Below, piece by piece: positions 16,002 to 24,578 of a stretch of 64,000 bases of DNA. The position numbers and the translations under genes were made by a program. The notes below the pieces were generated by a model that ran no database searches, was not told the origin of the DNA, and worked only from the letters and a program-made list of their open reading frames with translations. The stretch spans positions 1 to 64,000 of the forward strand of contig DYID01000009.1 of NCBI GenBank assembly GCA_020723805.1, given 5' to 3'. Position 1 is the first letter of the stretch, and the number at the start of each line of letters is the position of its first letter. Source of the DNA: Anaerolinea sp. (GTDB lineage Bacteria > Chloroflexota > Anaerolineae > Anaerolineales > Villigracilaceae).

Positions 16002-16444
16002 TACGAAGTCCACGCGTTGGCGAATTTGAGGATGCGCGGGAGGATGTAGAAGGCATAGGGATCGGCGGCGGGGCGGCGCTGGACGATGAGTTCCAGCGCC
16101 TCGCGCGGACTGTATCCCTGGGCGATGAGGATGCAGGCGCCCATCGCCGCGCCGCGGTGCCGTCCGTAGGCGCAGTGGGCGAGGACTTTGCCGCCTGCCC
16201 GGATGGTTTCGAGCGCGGCTTGCGTTCCGCGCATCAGTTTGCGGATGGAGATGGGGAAGAGCGGGCTGTCTATGGAGGGGAGCCAGAGGGTGGCGATGGG
16301 CTGGGGGTGAGGATCAGGCTGAGGTCCGCGTGAGAAGCGCATGTTGATGATGAGGCGAATCCCAAGTTCGCGCAGGCGGTCGTAGTCTGATGGGGAAGGC
16401 TGTCTGCCGATGAACAGATGCTCGGTGATTTGCGAAATGTCCAT
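16001..16444 (-). CDS. Dual-specificity/tyrosine phosphatase-like protein
   Basis: The loop HCAYGRHRG fits the HCxxGxxR signature of cysteine-dependent phosphatases, and an Asp-containing segment (SIDSPLFPI) about 30 residues earlier could be the general acid. The N-terminus ITEHLFIGRQPSPSDYDRL resembles the start of small DSP domains. At 147 residues it is a bare catalytic domain. The ATG at 16444 is used; a TTG two codons upstream is in frame. It is divergent from the dus gene 45 bases away and precedes the SGNH-like lipoprotein. The substrate is unknown: phosphoprotein, nucleotide or lipid phosphatases share this loop. Confidence 0.82.
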   Translation of the reverse strand: MDISQITEHLFIGRQPSPSDYDRLRELGIRLIINMRFSRGPQPDPHPQPIATLWLPSIDSPLFPISIRKLMRGTQAALETIRAGGKVLAHCAYGRHRGAAMGACILIAQGYSPREALELIVQRRPAADPYAFYILPRILKFANAWTS

Positions 16445-16472
16445 GTGCAAAATGGTATCACAGAAACTTTGT

Positions 16473-16478
16473 TATACT
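16473..16478 (+). promoter_or_regulatory. -10 box close to the dus start codon
   Basis: TATACT is followed by 11 bases and the ATG of the dus gene, with no Shine-Dalgarno sequence. The mRNA would have only a few untranslated bases. Confidence 0.4.
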
Positions 16479-16489
16479 TTGTCCGTTTT

Positions 16490-17452
16490 ATGGACGATAA
16501 AACCTCCCCCACCTTTTACGTGCGCAACGTGCCGGTGTACGGCGATACGATTCTCGCGCCGATGGACGGCTATTCCGACTGGCCCTTCCGCTCGCTGTGC
16601 CGGCGGCTTGGCTCTGCCATGAGTTATACCGAGTTCGTGAAGGTGGAGAAGATTTTGAGCCGCTCGAAAGAACCTGCCAAACGGTTGCATTTCGAGGAGG
16701 GAGAACGTCCCATTGTGTTTCAGATTTACGGCGACGATCCCGACCTGATTTTGAAAGCCGCGCTCAAGGTGCAGGCGTTGAACCCCGACATCATTGACAT
16801 CAACATGGGCTGTCCTGCCAAGACCATCGCAGACCGCGGCGCGGGCGTGGGCATGATGCTGACGCCGGTCAAGGTGGCGCGGACGTTCCGCAAACTGACA
16901 CGTGCGCTGCGCGTGCCGGTGACGGGGAAGATGCGCCTGGGCTGGGAGCGGAACAAGAACTATAAGTTGATTGCCCGCATCGTGGAGGAGGAGGGCGGCT
17001 CGCTGATTGCCCTCCACGGGCGGACGAAGGAACAGCGTTACAGCGGGAACGCGGATTGGGACGCGATTGCCGAGGTCAAGTCGCTGGTGAAGATACCGGT
17101 CATCGGGTCGGGTGATGTGAGAACCGTCGCCGACATTCAGCGCATGAAGCGGCATACCAATTGCGACGCGGTGATGATCGGGCGCGGCGCCATTGCCAAC
17201 CCGTGGATTTTCGCCGGGCTGGACCGCGAACAGGTCCCGCCGCAGATGGTGCGGGAAACCGTCCGCGAGCATTTGCAGAAGAGTGTGCAGTTCTACGGCG
17301 AGGAGGACGGTCAGCGGTTGTTTCGCAAGTATGCCGTGCAATATCTCCTGCTGCGCACGCTCGACCGCGACGCGCGCAAGGAGATTTTGAAGGAGCGCCC
17401 CGCGGGGGAGTTTTTGGAGTTGTTGAATCAGGTCTATGCGGCGATGGGGTGA
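16490..17452 (+). CDS. dus: tRNA-dihydrouridine synthase
   Basis: The protein shows the FMN-barrel start ILAPMDGYSDWPFR, then FQIYGDDP, and INMGCPAK with the catalytic Cys at residue 108, which protonates the uracil ring. The later segments LHGRTKEQRYSG, VIGSGDVRT and MIGRGAIANPWIF bind flavin phosphate. It reduces uridines in the D-loop of tRNA using NADPH. The 320-residue length is normal; the closest subfamily seems to be DusB. ATG 16490 is chosen because family homology begins about ten residues later, and a -10 box lies just upstream. It is followed by a short unit of two small genes with its own -10 box. Confidence 0.94.
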   Translation: MDDKTSPTFYVRNVPVYGDTILAPMDGYSDWPFRSLCRRLGSAMSYTEFVKVEKILSRSKEPAKRLHFEEGERPIVFQIYGDDPDLILKAALKVQALNPDIIDINMGCPAKTIADRGAGVGMMLTPVKVARTFRKLTRALRVPVTGKMRLGWERNKNYKLIARIVEEEGGSLIALHGRTKEQRYSGNADWDAIAEVKSLVKIPVIGSGDVRTVADIQRMKRHTNCDAVMIGRGAIANPWIFAGLDREQVPPQMVRETVREHLQKSVQFYGEEDGQRLFRKYAVQYLLLRTLDRDARKEILKERPAGEFLELLNQVYAAMG

Positions 17453-17462
17453 ATGAAGGTGC

Positions 17463-17468
17463 TATAAT
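17463..17468 (+). promoter_or_regulatory. -10 box for the DUF4160 pair
   Basis: TATAAT lies 31 bases before the ATG of the DUF4160 gene, just after the dus stop codon. A GGAG ribosome binding site precedes that ATG. No clear -35 box is seen. Confidence 0.45.
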
Positions 17469-17499
17469 ACTTTTATCTGTTATCGTTCGTGGAGCCTTT

Positions 17500-17751
17500 A
17501 TGCCTGTTGTCCTTCGCGTGGCTGGCTACAAGTTTTTCTTTTACCAGGCAGATGTGGCGAATGAACCGCCTCATGTTCATGTCACCAAAGAGGGGAACGA
17601 AGCCAAATTCTGGCTCGACCCTGTGAGAGTAGCGCGTGAAGGCAAATTTCGAAAAAGCGACCTGCGCGACATCGAACGAATTATTGAAGATAATCTTGAG
17701 TTTCTCTTGAACGCTTGGAATGAGGAGAAAGGAAAGTATGTTAACGGTTAA
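17500..17751 (+). CDS. DUF4160-family protein
   Basis: The 83-residue protein has the family's signature near the N-terminus: GYKFFFYQADVANEPPHVHV, including the PPHVHV motif, then EAKFWLDPVRVAREGKF and a C-terminal helix ERIIEDNLEFLLNAW. DUF4160 genes are usually small and are commonly followed by a second small gene (often DUF2442) in a toxin-antitoxin-like pair; the biochemical function is not established. Here the following gene overlaps it by 14 bases but does not look like DUF2442. ATG 17500 has GGAG five bases upstream, and the frame upstream is out of character. The conserved histidines suggest metal or nucleic-acid binding, which is inference. Confidence 0.82.
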   Translation: MPVVLRVAGYKFFFYQADVANEPPHVHVTKEGNEAKFWLDPVRVAREGKFRKSDLRDIERIIEDNLEFLLNAWNEEKGKYVNG

Positions 17752-18058
17752 AGCAAAGATACCCGCCCATGCAGGCTACGAACCTATTCTTCCGCTGGCG
17801 GTCCCTGATTTGAAAGAAGTCAAAGCCTTTGCAGAACATCTTCACAAACTGGGCAAACATTGGCGGGGGGAGATTTTCGGCTGGCAGGCAGAGTACACAC
17901 CCGAAAGCGACAAGAAGCCGGTTGACTCGAACATGACCTTCACTCCTGCCGATTTTTGGATCGGTGAAAGCGGTATCTGGTTTTACTCTCTCATGTGGGA
18001 ACACGGCAAGGATAAAGAGCCTGTTGAGTTTTTGGACGACAGGGGAATTATCAAATAA
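17738..18058 (+). CDS. Unknown partner of the DUF4160 protein
   Basis: This 106-residue protein starts inside the DUF4160 gene (14-base overlap) with a GAGAAAGGA ribosome binding site, so the two are co-translated. It contains WRGEIFGWQAEYTPES and ADFWIGESGIWFYSLMWEHG, rich in aromatic residues, and no membrane segment. It lacks the short DNA-binding-like N-terminus of DUF2442, the usual partner, so it may be a different type of partner. The following gene, radA, starts 43 bases later after a small hairpin. I do not recognise a family. Confidence 0.7.
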   Translation: MLTVKAKIPAHAGYEPILPLAVPDLKEVKAFAEHLHKLGKHWRGEIFGWQAEYTPESDKKPVDSNMTFTPADFWIGESGIWFYSLMWEHGKDKEPVEFLDDRGIIK

Positions 18059-18101
18059 ACTGCCTGACGATTTCCTCTCGTTGGGAGAGGGATAAATTGA
18101 C

Positions 18102-19511
18102 ATGCCCAAAACTCAAACACGTTACGTCTGTCAACAATGCGGGCGGGTTGCCGCCTCTTACATGGGAAAATGCCCCCAATGCGGATCGTTCGACAGCATG
18201 GTGGAGGAAGTCGTCCACGATGAATCGTCGCAGAAGGCAAAGGCGGTTCGCGGGCTGACGGGGAGGTCTGCTCCCCGCCCCATCGGCGATGTCTCCGCTG
18301 ACGTCGAAGACCGCATCCACCTGCCCATCGGCGAGTTCGCGCGGGTGCTGGGCGGCGGAATTGTGCCAGGCTCCATCGTGCTGGTGGGCGGCGACCCGGG
18401 CATCGGCAAGTCCACGCTGATGCTGCAAATGGCGATGGAGATGGCGCATCAGAAGCGCGTCTTGTATGTTTCGGGGGAGGAGTCGGAGCGTCAAATCAAG
18501 ATGCGGGCGCTGCGCCTGAGCGGCAAACGCGACCTGCCCAAAAACCTCCTGCTCGTCACCGAAACGAATCTCGAAGTCATCCTCAACCACATCAACGAAG
18601 TCAAACCCGAACTGCTGATCGTTGACTCGATTCAGACCGTCTATCTCTCCGACCTGGATTCCTCGGCTGGCTCGGTCAGTCAGGTGCGCGAATGTTCCTC
18701 GCAACTGCGCGAACTGGCGAAGACCAGCGGCATTTCGGTTTTCGTCATCGGGCATGTGACCAAGGAGGGCGCCATCGCCGGTCCGCGCGTGCTGGAACAC
18801 ATCGTGGATACCGTCCTCTACCTCGAAGGCGACCGCTTCCAGGCGTATCGCCTGCTGCGCTCGGTCAAGAACCGCTTTGGCGCGACCTCCGAAGTGGGCG
18901 TCTTTGAGATGCACGAGAGCGGGCTGGTGGAGGTGGCGAATCCCTCCGAGGCGTTTCTGGCGGAGCGGATGGTCAACGCAGCCGGTTCGTCCATCGCTGT
19001 GACGATGGAAGGCACGCGCCCCATCCTCGTCGAAATTCAGGGGCTGACCTCGCCCACCCAGTTCGGTAATGCCCGCCGCACCGCCAACGGCGTGGACTTC
19101 AACCGCCTGCTGCTCATTGCTGCCGTGCTGACGCGCCGCGCCGGATTCAAACTTGGCGAGCAGGACATCTTCGTCAACGTGGTGGGCGGCTTGCAGATTG
19201 ACGAACCCGCCGCCGACCTCGCCATTGCCGCCGCCATCGCCTCCTCTTGGAAGGACGTGCCGGTCAAAGCCGATGCGGTGCTCATCGGCGAAATCGGTCT
19301 GGCAGGCGAGCTGCGCATGCCCGGTCAGATGCAGGCGCGTTTGAAGGAAGCCTCCAAACTGGGTTTCAAGTCCGCCATCGTCCCAAAGGCGTTGCGGAAA
19401 GGCGAAGGGTATCCAAAAGGAATCGAAATTGTCGAAGTGAGGTCGGTGCACGAGGCGCTGAACGCGGCGCTCAAACTGCCCGAATTGCCGAAGGGAAGAA
19501 AAGTGGCGTAA
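18102..19511 (+). CDS. radA: DNA repair protein RadA
   Basis: The order of domains is canonical: a four-Cys zinc finger (CQQCG then CPQCG, residues 7-29), a RecA-like ATPase with Walker A GGDPGIGKST, the RadA-specific KNRFG motif, and a Lon-protease-like C-terminal domain (NVVGGLQIDEPAADLAIAAA, GEIGLAGELR). RadA is a helicase that promotes branch migration during homologous recombination and works with RecA, which is encoded at 44.4-45.5 kb. The length of 469 residues is normal. A start at 18102 is fixed by the zinc finger. GGGAGAGGG about 12 bases upstream is part of a small G/C-rich hairpin and a distant ribosome binding site at best. Confidence 0.96.
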   Translation: MPKTQTRYVCQQCGRVAASYMGKCPQCGSFDSMVEEVVHDESSQKAKAVRGLTGRSAPRPIGDVSADVEDRIHLPIGEFARVLGGGIVPGSIVLVGGDPGIGKSTLMLQMAMEMAHQKRVLYVSGEESERQIKMRALRLSGKRDLPKNLLLVTETNLEVILNHINEVKPELLIVDSIQTVYLSDLDSSAGSVSQVRECSSQLRELAKTSGISVFVIGHVTKEGAIAGPRVLEHIVDTVLYLEGDRFQAYRLLRSVKNRFGATSEVGVFEMHESGLVEVANPSEAFLAERMVNAAGSSIAVTMEGTRPILVEIQGLTSPTQFGNARRTANGVDFNRLLLIAAVLTRRAGFKLGEQDIFVNVVGGLQIDEPAADLAIAAAIASSWKDVPVKADAVLIGEIGLAGELRMPGQMQARLKEASKLGFKSAIVPKALRKGEGYPKGIEIVEVRSVHEALNAALKLPELPKGRKVA

Positions 19512-19525
19512 TGCCCTTGCCCTGC

Positions 19526-19557
19526 CCTCTTCCTTGCGGGAGAGGGTTTTTGTTTTC
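19526..19557 (+). terminator. Terminator after radA
   Basis: CCCTCTTCC-TTGC-GGGAGAGGG, followed by TTTTTGTTTT, lies 15 bases after the radA stop codon. Confidence 0.7.
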
Positions 19558-19619
19558 GACCTGCTTTGTTGCAACCATTCCCTTCCCTGCCCGTAGTTAG
19601 ACGCAGAAGGAGATGTGTC

Positions 19620-20462
19620 ATGAATATGAAAGTTATTTCAGCAATACTTGTGCTTGCTCTGGCGAGCCTGGCGTGCGGTTTCGATGTGAACCTGCCCGAA
19701 AGCGTCACGCCCGGGGCGGAGGTAAAAGAATCCATTGCGGTGACAGGTTCAGGGTCCGAGGAGACGCGCTTGACCCTTTCGTTCGGCGCTGGGTCGCTGA
19801 ACCTCTCGCCCGGTGCAGAAGGTCTGGTGGAAGGCACGGCGGTCTATAACGTCCCCGCCCTCAAGCCGCAAATCATCCAAAGCGAGGGGAGCGTCGAGAT
19901 CAAACAGGGCAGCCTGAAGAACATCGTCAATTTCAACGATATCAAAAATCAATGGGATTTGAAACTGGGTAAGACGCCGCTCGACCTGACCATCAACGCC
20001 GGCGCATACAGCGGCAGGTTCGAACTGGGCGGTTTGGCGCTCACCAGTCTCACGGTCAAGGACGGCGCGGCGCAGGTGGAACTCTCGTTCTCCGAGCCGA
20101 ATCTCAGCGAGATGTCGGTCCTGCGCTATGAGACGGGCGCTTCGAACGTGACCTTGAGCGGACTCGCCAACGCGAACTTTTCCACGCTGATTTTTTCCGG
20201 CGGCGCCGGCGACTATACACTGGACTTCAGCGGCACGCTGAAACGTGACGGCGCGGTGGACATTTCGACAGGCGCCGGCAACATGCAGTTGATCATCCCC
20301 AAGGGCGTAAACGCCAAAGTGACGGTGGACAGCGCGCTGGCAAGCGTCAATCTCAGTTCCAACTGGTCGCAAAACGGGAGTGTTTACACCCAAAAGGGCG
20401 ATGGTCCCACGCTGACCATCATCATCAAGATGGCGGCTGGCAGTCTCAGCATCACCGACTAA
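19620..20462 (+). CDS. Lipoprotein with toast-rack (DUF4097/DUF2154-like) beta domain
   Basis: The start at 19620 (AGAAGGAG upstream) gives MNMKVISAILVLALASLAC, a lipobox. The rest is a long series of short beta strands with repeating patterns such as LTLSFGAGSLNLSPGA, LDLTINAGAYSGRFELGG, VTLSGLANAN and VDISTGAGNMQLIIPKG, typical of the toast-rack fold of DUF4097 and LiaF-related proteins. These form right-handed beta stacks that sense or contact the cell envelope; no enzyme residues are expected. The protein stands alone between two terminators, so it is a single-gene unit. In some bacteria such proteins sit next to envelope-stress regulators, but none is adjacent here. Confidence 0.82.
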   Translation: MNMKVISAILVLALASLACGFDVNLPESVTPGAEVKESIAVTGSGSEETRLTLSFGAGSLNLSPGAEGLVEGTAVYNVPALKPQIIQSEGSVEIKQGSLKNIVNFNDIKNQWDLKLGKTPLDLTINAGAYSGRFELGGLALTSLTVKDGAAQVELSFSEPNLSEMSVLRYETGASNVTLSGLANANFSTLIFSGGAGDYTLDFSGTLKRDGAVDISTGAGNMQLIIPKGVNAKVTVDSALASVNLSSNWSQNGSVYTQKGDGPTLTIIIKMAAGSLSITD

Positions 20463-20467
20463 CCGGG

Positions 20468-20493
20468 AGCGGGGAGCCCCGCTCTTTTCGTTT
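20468..20493 (+). terminator. Terminator after the toast-rack lipoprotein
   Basis: GAGCGGG-GAGC-CCCGCTC, followed by TTTTCGTTT, lies six bases after the stop codon. Confidence 0.7.
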
Positions 20494-20622
20494 CGCCATT
20501 TTGCATCATGTTGCGATGCAATCGGCGAAGTCTCCGCGCGGGACCGCGCATTGCATACCAGCTGTTTTCATGTTATTTTAATTTGGAGTAAAAGGTCATA
20601 ATTCGTCTGTGACCTCTATCAC

Positions 20623-20651
20623 TTGTATCCCCTCTGTGCAATCCATAAAAT
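20623..20651 (+). promoter_or_regulatory. Promoter of the Rrf2 regulator gene
   Basis: TTGTAT (20623-20628), a 17-base spacer and TAAAAT (20646-20651) give a plausible sigma-70-type promoter, with the transcript start about 50 bases before the ATG and an AAGGAAGG ribosome binding site. Confidence 0.5.
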
Positions 20652-20707
20652 CGTGTTAAGAGACAGGGATTATCTATTTTTTAGCACGAAATGGAAGGAA
20701 GGCAACC

Positions 20708-21115
20708 ATGCAAATCACACGTCAGGCGGATTATGCAGTGCGGGCGGTGTTACATTTGGCAAGGGCGGGAGGAACAGAGCGCTCTGCCACGAGCGCAATT
20801 GCCAAAGAACAGCACATTCCTCCCTCGTTTTTGGCAAAGATCATTTCGCAGCTTTCGATTGCGGGGCTGCTCCACACCTCGCGCGGCGCACGCGGCGGCG
20901 TGACGCTCGCCCGCGACCCCAAAGACATTACCCTGCTGGAAGTGGTGGAGGCGATTGACGGTCCCATCCAGTTGAACGAATGTGTGGGAGACAGCGGCGT
21001 CTGTATGTTCGACAAGGACTGCCCAATCAAGCCAGTGTGGTGCGATGCACAGGAGGAACTCGTGCGCCGTCTCAAAGGCACCAACTTTGCCGATCTGGTT
21101 GCTAAATCGTCATAG
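20708..21115 (+). CDS. Rrf2-family transcription regulator, Fe-S type
   Basis: The N-terminus MQITRQADYAVRAVLHLA is the winged-helix start of Rrf2 proteins such as IscR and NsrR, and SFLAKIISQLSIAGLL / SRGARGGVTLARDP form the recognition helix and wing. Cysteines at NECVGDSGVCMFDKDCPIK, and one more in VWCDAQ, fit cluster binding, although IscR-like proteins use three. Rrf2 regulators sense Fe-S cluster status, nitric oxide or redox state. The gene is alone between terminators, without isc or suf genes nearby, so its targets are elsewhere. A second Rrf2 gene controls the cyd cluster at 39.6 kb; the two proteins differ in cysteine layout. Confidence 0.9.
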   Translation: MQITRQADYAVRAVLHLARAGGTERSATSAIAKEQHIPPSFLAKIISQLSIAGLLHTSRGARGGVTLARDPKDITLLEVVEAIDGPIQLNECVGDSGVCMFDKDCPIKPVWCDAQEELVRRLKGTNFADLVAKSS

Positions 21116-21130
21116 CGATTGTTTTTACCT

Positions 21131-21165
21131 CCTCCCACGTGGGGGCGTGGGAGGAATATTTTTTT
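21131..21165 (+). terminator. Strong terminator after the Rrf2 gene
   Basis: CCTCCCACG / CGTGGGAGG, a nine-base perfect stem with a TGGGGG loop, is followed by AATATTTTTTT. Confidence 0.88.
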
Positions 21166-21167
21166 AA

Positions 21168-21260
21168 TAGACCTCCTGCAAAAGTGCGCCAGAGAGCGCA
21201 CAATACGCTCCCGCGTAGAAGACGCTCTCTGGCGTCGTTAAACTTATGCAAGAGGTCAAA
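21168..21260. repeat. GAGAGCG-type dispersed palindromic repeat
   Basis: GACCTCCTGCAAAAG at the left answers CTTATGCAAGAGGTC at the right, and GCGCCAGAGAGCGC answers GACGCTCTCTGGCG inside. The whole is a near-palindromic unit of about 90 bases. With the repeat at 21373 it fills the 459-base gap between the Rrf2 gene and the next lipoprotein, where no gene is seen. Confidence 0.7.
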
Positions 21261-21372
21261 TGAAGTCAACTTGAAATAGGAATTATTTTGACAACGACCG
21301 CAAAACCCGTAGGAAATACAGGTTTTTCTTTTTAGGCTCTACTGTTTTTAACGGGAAAGCCCAAAACCCTTA

Positions 21373-21490
21373 GCCACGGATTTCACGAATTCACACGGAT
21401 TGTCTAAAAATTCGTGAAAATCCGTGTAAATTCGTGGCATAAAATCTTACTCTTGAGGCGTAATCCCGCCAGAAACGGGAGAGCCTCTTT
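21373..21490. repeat. Dispersed inverted repeat of the CCACGGATT-AATCCGTG type, copy 2
   Basis: It starts CCACGGATTTCACGAATTC and pairs with GAAAATCCGTGTAAATTCGTGG. It continues with GTAATCCCGCCAGAAACGGG, a small second hairpin. It is close to copy 1 at 11930-12056 and more distant from 51573-51640. Confidence 0.78.
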
Positions 21491-21574
21491 TTGTCAGCAT
21501 GAATAAGCATTTTCCTGTGTCCCGATTCACTAACCCGAATTTGCGTTACAATGAAAAAAAAAAAAGAGGTTGCG

Positions 21575-22387
21575 ATGAAAACATATCGTCCCTTCCGGCT
21601 GGTATCGTTCCTTGGCATCCTGGCTTTGACAGCCATGTCCTGTGGGGCGTTTGACCTGGGAAGCATATTTGCCACCGCAACGCCCACTCCAACCGCCACC
21701 TTCACCCCCACGCCCACCTTCACGCCAAGCCCCACTCCCACGTCCACCCCAACGCGTACACCTACCCCCACGCCTCTGCCCACAGGCGTCCGCACCGAAA
21801 AGCAGGCAGACGGCTCGACCCTGTTCATTGACTATGACAACAAATTCCAAATGGTCATTCCCAATTCGTGGGTGGCAATCCCCATCACCACTGAAGACAT
21901 CGCCGGTCTCCTTCAGGAACTCTCCAAAGAGAATCCGGATATCAAAGACATTGCCAACGCCTTCAGCCAACTGGACCCGGATATAGTCCGTTTGATTGCC
22001 GTCCACAAGGACAAGAAATATGCGGCGAACGGTTTTGCAACAAACATCACCGTGATTGCTTTCAATGAGCGGATTATGGCATCCATGCCTCTGGACTTTG
22101 TCAGCGGCTCATTGGAAGAGTCAATGAGACAAGATGGAGTAAAAATTATATCGAAATTTGAACCTGCGGCAGAAAACCCGCATGGGGTGGAAACCACGCA
22201 ATTTGAAATCGAGCAAACATCCCCCACTGCGGTGGGGACCAAAGTCCGTGTGCGCTCCGCCACGCTGTTGTTCCAGACGAAAGACAAGCTAATCATGATT
22301 CAACTGGCGACTCATCAGCAATTTGCGGCTGAACTTATGCCCACCCTCAAGCAAATTGGGGATTCGGTGCAACTACTCGAACCATAG
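21575..22387 (+). CDS. Lipoprotein with Thr/Pro-rich spacer
   Basis: ATG 21575 (GAGGTTGCG upstream) gives MKTYRPFRLVSFLGILAL with lipobox TAMSC; an ATG eight codons upstream would add a Lys-rich leader coded by a run of A residues. A spacer of TPTPTxTP repeats (about residues 31-65), typical of Chloroflexota surface proteins, separates the anchor from a folded domain of about 200 residues. That domain has a start like DGSTLFIDYDNKFQMVIPNSW, a pattern seen in PsbP/DUF1795-like proteins, and no active-site motif. It is likely to lie on the outer face of the membrane. The function is unknown. It forms a single-gene unit ending in a clear terminator. Confidence 0.8.
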   Translation: MKTYRPFRLVSFLGILALTAMSCGAFDLGSIFATATPTPTATFTPTPTFTPSPTPTSTPTRTPTPTPLPTGVRTEKQADGSTLFIDYDNKFQMVIPNSWVAIPITTEDIAGLLQELSKENPDIKDIANAFSQLDPDIVRLIAVHKDKKYAANGFATNITVIAFNERIMASMPLDFVSGSLEESMRQDGVKIISKFEPAAENPHGVETTQFEIEQTSPTAVGTKVRVRSATLLFQTKDKLIMIQLATHQQFAAELMPTLKQIGDSVQLLEP

Positions 22388-22406
22388 CGCAATCTAAAAT
22401 CAGATC

Positions 22407-22443
22407 ATCCCTCTCGTCGTATAATAGTCGGGAGGGATTTTTT
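22407..22443 (+). terminator. Terminator after the Thr/Pro-spacer lipoprotein
   Basis: ATCCCTCTCG / CGGGAGGGAT (one mismatch) with a 12-base loop is followed by TTTTTT. Confidence 0.75.
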
Positions 22444-22468
22444 GATTAGAAGTGAAAGGATGTACATC

Positions 22469-22903
22469 ATGAAATGCCAGAACTGCAACCATGAAAACAG
22501 CGCTAATGACAAATATTGCGGCAACTGCGGAACGGCTTTAGGAGTAATCCCTCAATCTGTCGCAGATTATGAAGAAGAAATACGACGTTTTGACAAAGAG
22601 CAGGCAGAGGCAAAAAAACTTGAAAAGACGGAAGACCTTGACTTGGAAAGCCCGACAGGCTTACTCAAAGCACAATTAAGGATGTTGATTTCAATTTATC
22701 GACGAGTTGAAAAACTGGAAAGTAGGGGCAAACAAAAGACTGAAATTCTTGATTTTCATATGCCATTTTGGAGTTTGGTAGGTTTTCTTTTTAAGCTGTT
22801 TTTTGCAAATCTTTTTGTCGGAATTATTATTCTTTTGGTTCTATTTCTGATCAACTTGAATCTTGCAAAAGCGATATTCGATCTATTTGCCAACATCCCA
22901 TAA
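22469..22903 (+). CDS. Zinc-ribbon membrane protein
   Basis: MKCQNC at the start and KYCGNCG at residues 16-21 form a four-Cys zinc ribbon (C3, C6, C17, C20). A charged helical region (residues 35-90) follows, with LLKAQLRMLISIYRRVEKLE, and then one or two hydrophobic segments in the last 45 residues. The start at 22469 has GTGAAAGGA eight bases upstream; an in-frame ATG three codons earlier overlaps that site. It is probably a small membrane protein with a cytoplasmic zinc ribbon. It lies 18 bases before hutU and could be co-transcribed with it, but no functional link is known. A+T content is higher than in hutU. Confidence 0.75.
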   Translation: MKCQNCNHENSANDKYCGNCGTALGVIPQSVADYEEEIRRFDKEQAEAKKLEKTEDLDLESPTGLLKAQLRMLISIYRRVEKLESRGKQKTEILDFHMPFWSLVGFLFKLFFANLFVGIIILLVLFLINLNLAKAIFDLFANIP

Positions 22904-22921
22904 TTCTTAAGGAGACGCATC

Positions 22922-24574
22922 ATGTCTGGACCTAGAACTGTCCGCGCCCCGAGGGGCACCACACTCACCTGCAAGAACTGGCTCAGCGAAGCCGCCTACC
23001 GCATGATCCAGAACAACCTCGACCCGGAAGTGGCGGAAAAGCCCGAGGAACTCGTCGTCTATGGCGGGAGGGGCAAAGCCGCCCGCGATTGGGAATCGTT
23101 CGACGCGATTCTCGAATCGCTCAAGAACCTGGATGAGGACGAAACCCTGCTCGTGCAATCGGGCAAACCGGTGGTTATCTTCAAAACGCACAGAGACGCG
23201 CCCCGCGTGCTGATTGCCAACTCGAACCTCGTTCCGCACTGGGCAACGTGGGAACACTTCGACGAACTCGCCAAAAAGGGACTCATCATGTACGGGCAGA
23301 TGACCGCCGGCTCGTGGATTTACATCGGCACGCAGGGCATTTTGCAAGGCACCTACGAAACCTTCGGAGCGCTTGCCAAACTCAAAGGCTGGGGCTCGCT
23401 CAAGGGAAAGTTCGTCCTCACCGCCGGGCTCGGCGGGATGGGCGGCGCGCAGCCGCTGGCAATCACCATGAACGAGGGCGTTGGTCTCATCGTGGAAGTG
23501 GACCCCGAACGCGCCGAACGCCGCCGCGCCATCGGCTACGTGGACATGGTGGTGGATAACCTCGAAGAGGCGATGACGCTGGTCGAGGAATTCAAGGATA
23601 AACAGGTTCCCAAGTCCATCGGGCTCATCGGCAACGCGGCGGACGTGTATCACGAACTGGCGGAGCGCGGCGTCGTCCCCGATGTGGTGACCGACCAAAC
23701 GTCCGCGCATGAGGCGTTGATGTATGTGCCGTCCGGGCTCTCGGTCACCGCCGCGAACGAGTTGCGGAAGACCGACCCTGAAAAGTACAAGAAGATGGCA
23801 ATGGACTCGATGGCTCAACACGTGCGCGCCATGTTGAAGTTCCAGCGCGCCGGGGCAGAAGTGTTCGATTACGGCAACAACATCCGCCAGCAGGCATACA
23901 ACAACGGCGTAACCGATGCCTTCGAGTTCCCCGGTTTCGTGCCTGCCTACATCCGCCCGCTGTTTTGCGAGGGCAAGGGACCCTTCCGCTGGGTGGCGCT
24001 TTCGGGCGACAAGGAGGATATTTACACCACCGACCAGGCAATCATGGAATTGTTCCCCGAGGACGAACATCTCCGCCGCTGGCTGACGATGGCGCGCGAG
24101 AAAGTCCCGTTCCAGGGTTTGCCCGCCCGCATCTGCTGGCTGGGATATGGCGAACGCATGAAAGCGGGATTGAAATTCAACGAACTGGTTGCCAGTGGCA
24201 AGGTCAAAGCGCCGATCGTGATCGGGCGCGACCATCTGGATTCGGGCTCGGTCGCTTCGCCCAACCGTGAGACCGAAGCGATGAAAGACGGTTCGGACGC
24301 CATCTCCGACTGGGCAATCCTCAACGCGCTCATCAACGCCGTGGGCGGCGCGACGTGGGTGTCGTTCCATCACGGCGGCGGCGTGGGGATGGGATACTCG
24401 CAGCACGCGGGACAGGTCATCGTGGCAGACGGGACGCCCGAAGCGGCTCGGCGGCTGGAACGGGTCCTGACCACCGACCCCGGCATGGGCGTCGTCCGAC
24501 ACGCCGACGCGGGCTACGAAATCGCCATCGAAGCGGCGAAACGTCACGGCATCAAGATGCCGATGTTGAAGTAA
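22922..24574 (+). CDS. hutU: Urocanate hydratase
   Basis: The sequence has the family's NAD+-binding segment [14 protein letters not shown], the motif [13 protein letters not shown], and [12 protein letters not shown] with the Cys near the active site, then [18 protein letters not shown] and [11 protein letters not shown]. It converts urocanate to imidazolone propionate, the second step of histidine degradation, using tightly bound NAD+ as electrophile. The length of 550 residues is normal. AAGGAG lies six to seven bases before the ATG. No hutH, hutI or formiminotransferase gene is nearby, so either the pathway genes are dispersed or this gene works alone. A 61-residue membrane protein follows after four bases. 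Confidence 0.96.
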   Translation: MSGPRTVRAPRGTTLTCKNWLSEAAYRMIQNNLDPEVAEKPEELVVYGGRGKAARDWESFDAILESLKNLDEDETLLVQSGKPVVIFKTHRDAPRVLIANSNLVPHWATWEHFDELAKKGLIMYGQMTAGSWIYIGTQGILQGTYETFGALAKLKGWGSLKGKFVLTAGLGGMGGAQPLAITMNEGVGLIVEVDPERAERRRAIGYVDMVVDNLEEAMTLVEEFKDKQVPKSIGLIGNAADVYHELAERGVVPDVVTDQTSAHEALMYVPSGLSVTAANELRKTDPEKYKKMAMDSMAQHVRAMLKFQRAGAEVFDYGNNIRQQAYNNGVTDAFEFPGFVPAYIRPLFCEGKGPFRWVALSGDKEDIYTTDQAIMELFPEDEHLRRWLTMAREKVPFQGLPARICWLGYGERMKAGLKFNELVASGKVKAPIVIGRDHLDSGSVASPNRETEAMKDGSDAISDWAILNALINAVGGATWVSFHHGGGVGMGYSQHAGQVIVADGTPEAARRLERVLTTDPGMGVVRHADAGYEIAIEAAKRHGIKMPMLK

Positions 24575-24578
24575 TCCG

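Noticed and set aside
18051-19574. 507-codon minus-strand frame opposite radA
   Set aside because: RadA is complete on the plus strand; the opposite frame lacks a start signal and known motifs.
22419-22424. TATAAT as a promoter of the zinc-ribbon gene
   Set aside because: It lies in the loop of the terminator at 22407-22443 and has no -35 partner.
22922-24574. A histidine-utilisation operon around hutU
   Set aside because: No hutH, hutI, hutG or hutC-like gene is near; the neighbours are small membrane proteins and a PadR pair.
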